DNA of 64,000 bases from Parvibaculum sedimenti (GTDB lineage: Bacteria > Pseudomonadota > Alphaproteobacteria > Parvibaculales > Parvibaculaceae). This document shows positions 62,005 through 64,000 of this stretch, piece after piece. Each line of letters starts with the position of its first letter. The stretch's first letter is position 1. The notes below the pieces were generated by a model. That model was not told where the DNA came from. It was given only the letters and a program-made list of their open reading frames with translations, and searched no databases. Both the position numbers and the translations under genes were made by a program. The stretch is taken from NCBI RefSeq assembly GCF_009184905.1, contig NZ_WESC01000004.1:186001-250000 (forward strand). The letters run 5' to 3'.

Positions 62005-62292
62005 GGGACACTCCGAACAATTGTTAGACATTCCCGGCGCGGATCAATATCCACCTGCCGCATCCTCCTGATGCGCCCGATCGCCGGACGCCCCCTTTTA
62101 TTTTCGTTGGCCGCGCCCGCAACATGAGCAGGAAAACCCGGCGCAGCATTTCGCCCTCCTTCATTGACCTCGTCAATGCGGAAAGTCGCCGGCCGCCTCG
62201 GCAGGCGGCTGTTGGGGTGGCTACGGACGGAGAATGGAGGGTCCCGCGCGCGGTGTCAGGCGGCGGAGGGTGCAGAGGCGCCTATTTCCACG

Positions 62293-62448
62293 TCAGCGTC
62301 GTGGTAAATCCTCGTCATCATAAAGGATGCGCTCGGCGGCACCGTCGAGATCATCATACTGCCGCGACTTGAGCGACCAGAGAAAGCCGAGCAGGCCAAG
62401 AAAGCCAAGAAGCAGCGCCGCGGGCATCAGATAGACAAGGATATCCAT
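62293..62448 (-). CDS. ccoS: Cytochrome cbb3 oxidase assembly protein CcoS
   Basis: A 51-residue protein with one membrane helix (MDILVYLMPAALLLGFLGLL to about residue 24) followed by WSLKSRQYDDLDGAAERIL. This is the CcoS pattern (hydrophobic helix, then W-x-x-x-S-x-Q-Y-D-D-L). CcoS helps mature the cbb3-type cytochrome c oxidase used at low oxygen. The ATG overlaps the stop of the upstream copper ATPase gene by one base (TAATG), confirming translational coupling. It is too short for standard gene tracks. Confidence 0.88.
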   Translation of the reverse strand: MDILVYLMPAALLLGFLGLLGFLWSLKSRQYDDLDGAAERILYDDEDLPRR

Positions 62449-64000
62449 TAGTCTGCCTTCCGAACCCGCCCGAGGCGCAATGAATTCAGTGTGACCGTAA
62501 TAGACGAGGTCGACATCGCCACCGCAGCGATCAGCGGCGTCACAAAGCCCGCGAAAGCGAGCGGGATCGCGACGGCATTATAAGCGAGCGCAAGCCCGAA
62601 GTTCTCGAAAACCAGCCGCCGCGATTTTTTTGCCACCTCGACCGCCTCGATCACTGCCCCGAGCTTCGCACCCTGGAAGATGAAATCTGCCGCCGTCTGG
62701 CTGATATCCGAGGCGTCCGCGGGCGACATGGAGACGTGCGCCACGCGGAGGGCAGGCGCATCGTTGAGACCGTCGCCGACCATCAGCACCTTGCGGCCCT
62801 CGCTCGCGAGTTCCTTCAGCCGCGCGATCTTTGCATCGGGCCGGGCGCCTGCACGCCAGACGGAAATGCCGAGCGCTTCTGCCGCGGCGCGAGCGGCAGG
62901 CTCGCGATCGCCCGATAGAAGCTCGATGGAGAAACCGAGCACCTTGAGCGCGCGAACAGTTTCGATTGCGTCGGGGCGAAGCTGATCCATGAAGCGGAAG
63001 CAGCAGGGCCGCGCGATCCCACGGCGCAGCCAAAGTTCCGGGCCGCCATGCGCATTGCCGTCAAAGTCCGGCGCGCCGACCCATTCGCGGCTGCCGAGAC
63101 GCACCACTTCCTCGCCCAGCCGGCCTTCGAGACCCTGCCCCGGCTCCTCACGAATATCGGTGAGAACGGGGAGCGGCTTCGTGCCTGCACTTTCGACGAG
63201 CGCGCGCGAGAGGGGATGGCGGCTGGAGCGCGCCAGTGCCGCTCCGACCGCAAGATCGGTAGCAGACACCACGCTGTCGACGAGACGGGGACGACCGACA
63301 GTCAATGTGCCGGTCTTGTCGAAGACGATCGTGTCCACTTCCGCCAGACGTTCGAGCCCGTCCGGAGCCTTGAGCAAAATGCCATGCTTGAGCAGCCTGC
63401 CGGTCGCGACGACCTGCACCACGGGCACCGCGAGCCCCAGCGCGCAAGGGCAGGTCACGATCAGAACCGCAATCGCATTGGTGAGCGCGGTGACGAAGCC
63501 CGCCCCCATGGCAAGCCAGAAGAGCACGGTGGCAAGCGCCAGGATATGAACGGATGGTGCGTAAATACGGGCTGCGCGATCGGCGATGCGTACATAGGCG
63601 GAGCGGCCCTGCTCGGCAGCCTCCATGAGCCGCACAATCTCGGCAAGCAGAGATTGGTCATCGCGCGCTGTCACAGTGACCTGCATGGGCGCGGTGATGT
63701 TCATGGTGCCAGCAAAAACATGTGCGCCGGGGCGGACCACTTCCGGCAGGCTCTCGCCTGTGACGAGGCTCGTATCGACGTCGCTGATACCGGAGGCGAC
63801 GACACCATCGGCAGGCACGCGGGCACCCGCCGCGACGGCGACCAGCATGCCCGGCTCAAGCGCTTCGACGGGAACGGAGCGCTGCGACCCGTCGGCCTCC
63901 ATCACCGTCGCCGCGACAGCCCGGAGCCCGAGCAGGTTCTGCGCAGCCTCGCAGGCGCGGTTGCGTGCCTGAACGTCGAGATAGCGTCCGATCAACAGGA
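62448..64000 (-). CDS. ccoI: Copper-type P1B ATPase CcoI/FixI (C-terminal part, cut by window edge)
   Basis: The 3' portion (more than 515 residues) of a P1B-type metal ATPase for cbb3 oxidase assembly; the gene continues past base 64000. Visible: the actuator TGESLP, the metal-transport CPC in TCPCALG, the phosphorylation site DKTGTLT, the nucleotide-binding domain, and the hinge MVGDGLNDAPAL. The N-terminal metal-binding and first membrane helices are missing only because of the window. It is coupled to ccoS. CcoI loads copper for cytochrome cbb3 oxidase. Confidence 0.88.
   Translation of the reverse strand, partial: LLIGRYLDVQARNRACEAAQNLLGLRAVAATVMEADGSQRSVPVEALEPGMLVAVAAGARVPADGVVASGISDVDTSLVTGESLPEVVRPGAHVFAGTMNITAPMQVTVTARDDQSLLAEIVRLMEAAEQGRSAYVRIADRAARIYAPSVHILALATVLFWLAMGAGFVTALTNAIAVLIVTCPCALGLAVPVVQVVATGRLLKHGILLKAPDGLERLAEVDTIVFDKTGTLTVGRPRLVDSVVSATDLAVGAALARSSRHPLSRALVESAGTKPLPVLTDIREEPGQGLEGRLGEEVVRLGSREWVGAPDFDGNAHGGPELWLRRGIARPCCFRFMDQLRPDAIETVRALKVLGFSIELLSGDREPAARAAAEALGISVWRAGARPDAKIARLKELASEGRKVLMVGDGLNDAPALRVAHVSMSPADASDISQTAADFIFQGAKLGAVIEAVEVAKKSRRLVFENFGLALAYNAVAIPLAFAGFVTPLIAAVAMSTSSITVTLNSLRLGRVRKAD

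Noticed and set aside
1-64000. CRISPR arrays, rRNA genes, insertion sequences or prophage modules
   Set aside because: None seen: no spaced direct-repeat array, no rRNA sequence, no transposase, integrase or phage structural gene.

Overview
This is a high-GC bacterial chromosomal window with dense genes on both strands. It looks alphaproteobacterial. The strongest markers are a GcrA cell-cycle regulator, a SAM-II riboswitch ahead of metZ, an IalB-family secreted protein, the long alphaproteobacterial 2'-deoxycytidine triphosphate deaminase, a phoR-phoU-phoB set and an intact TamA-TamB pair. A class I polyhydroxyalkanoate synthase, an alkyl-sulfatase, a MatB-type acyl-CoA ligase and a ferredoxin/di-iron protein pair would suit a hydrocarbon- or surfactant-using member of the Hyphomicrobiales such as Parvibaculum. 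That placement is an inference from gene content.

Layout. 0.2-7.4 kb holds a sterol-desaturase-like hydroxylase, a SixA-like phosphatase, an amino-acid-type binding protein, an MshEN-GT2 glycosyltransferase, a single-domain response regulator, a malonyl-CoA-type synthetase and a small protein made of two Fis-like helix-turn-helix copies. 7.4-8.35 kb is a non-coding, AT-richer stretch with strong inverted repeats. 8.35-12.7 kb is a two-component cluster: two response regulators converge on a response regulator-histidine kinase pair. 12.9-14.5 kb is a TPR-glycosyltransferase. 14.6-20.2 kb is the most unusual locus: an outer-membrane beta-barrel, a 699-residue secreted repeat protein, a small Asn/Gln-rich secreted protein, a CsgG-like outer-membrane secretion channel with an added C-terminal tail, and an IalB-like protein, all on one strand and closed by a terminator. 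It resembles a curli-type amyloid export locus but has no recognisable CsgA/B, CsgE or CsgF.

20.4-24.8 kb is an accessory-looking, AT-richer stretch: nucleotidyltransferase, methyltransferase, Zn deaminase, Lys-rich HTH protein, a structured intergenic region, tRNA-Gly(CCC) and an Stf0-like sulfotransferase. 25-27.6 kb has a DUF2804 gene divergent from a radical SAM gene. 27.7-30 kb is a dcd-lrgA-lrgB unit. 30.1-33.3 kb has the SAM-II riboswitch, metZ, apaG and argE. 33.3-37 kb is argD-argF-hslO-lipoprotein with overlapping or near-contiguous ends, so arginine biosynthesis genes sit on both strands. 37.4-42.1 kb holds an ABC-2 permease, gcrA and the Pho regulators. 42.4-45.3 kb has an SDR, an alpha/beta hydrolase, a DUF1330 gene and a TetR regulator. 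45.4-51.6 kb is tamA-tamB. 51.6-60 kb holds a small secreted protein, ferredoxin plus di-iron protein, a triple-PAS protein, an MDR oxidoreductase, an alkyl-sulfatase and phaC. 60.2-64 kb is exbB-exbD-exbD followed upstream by ccoS and the 3' part of ccoI (fixI), cut by the window edge.

Gene starts were chosen from Shine-Dalgarno-like sequences, signal peptides and family lengths, so several begin downstream of the longest open frame. No CRISPR array, rRNA, insertion sequence or phage module was seen.
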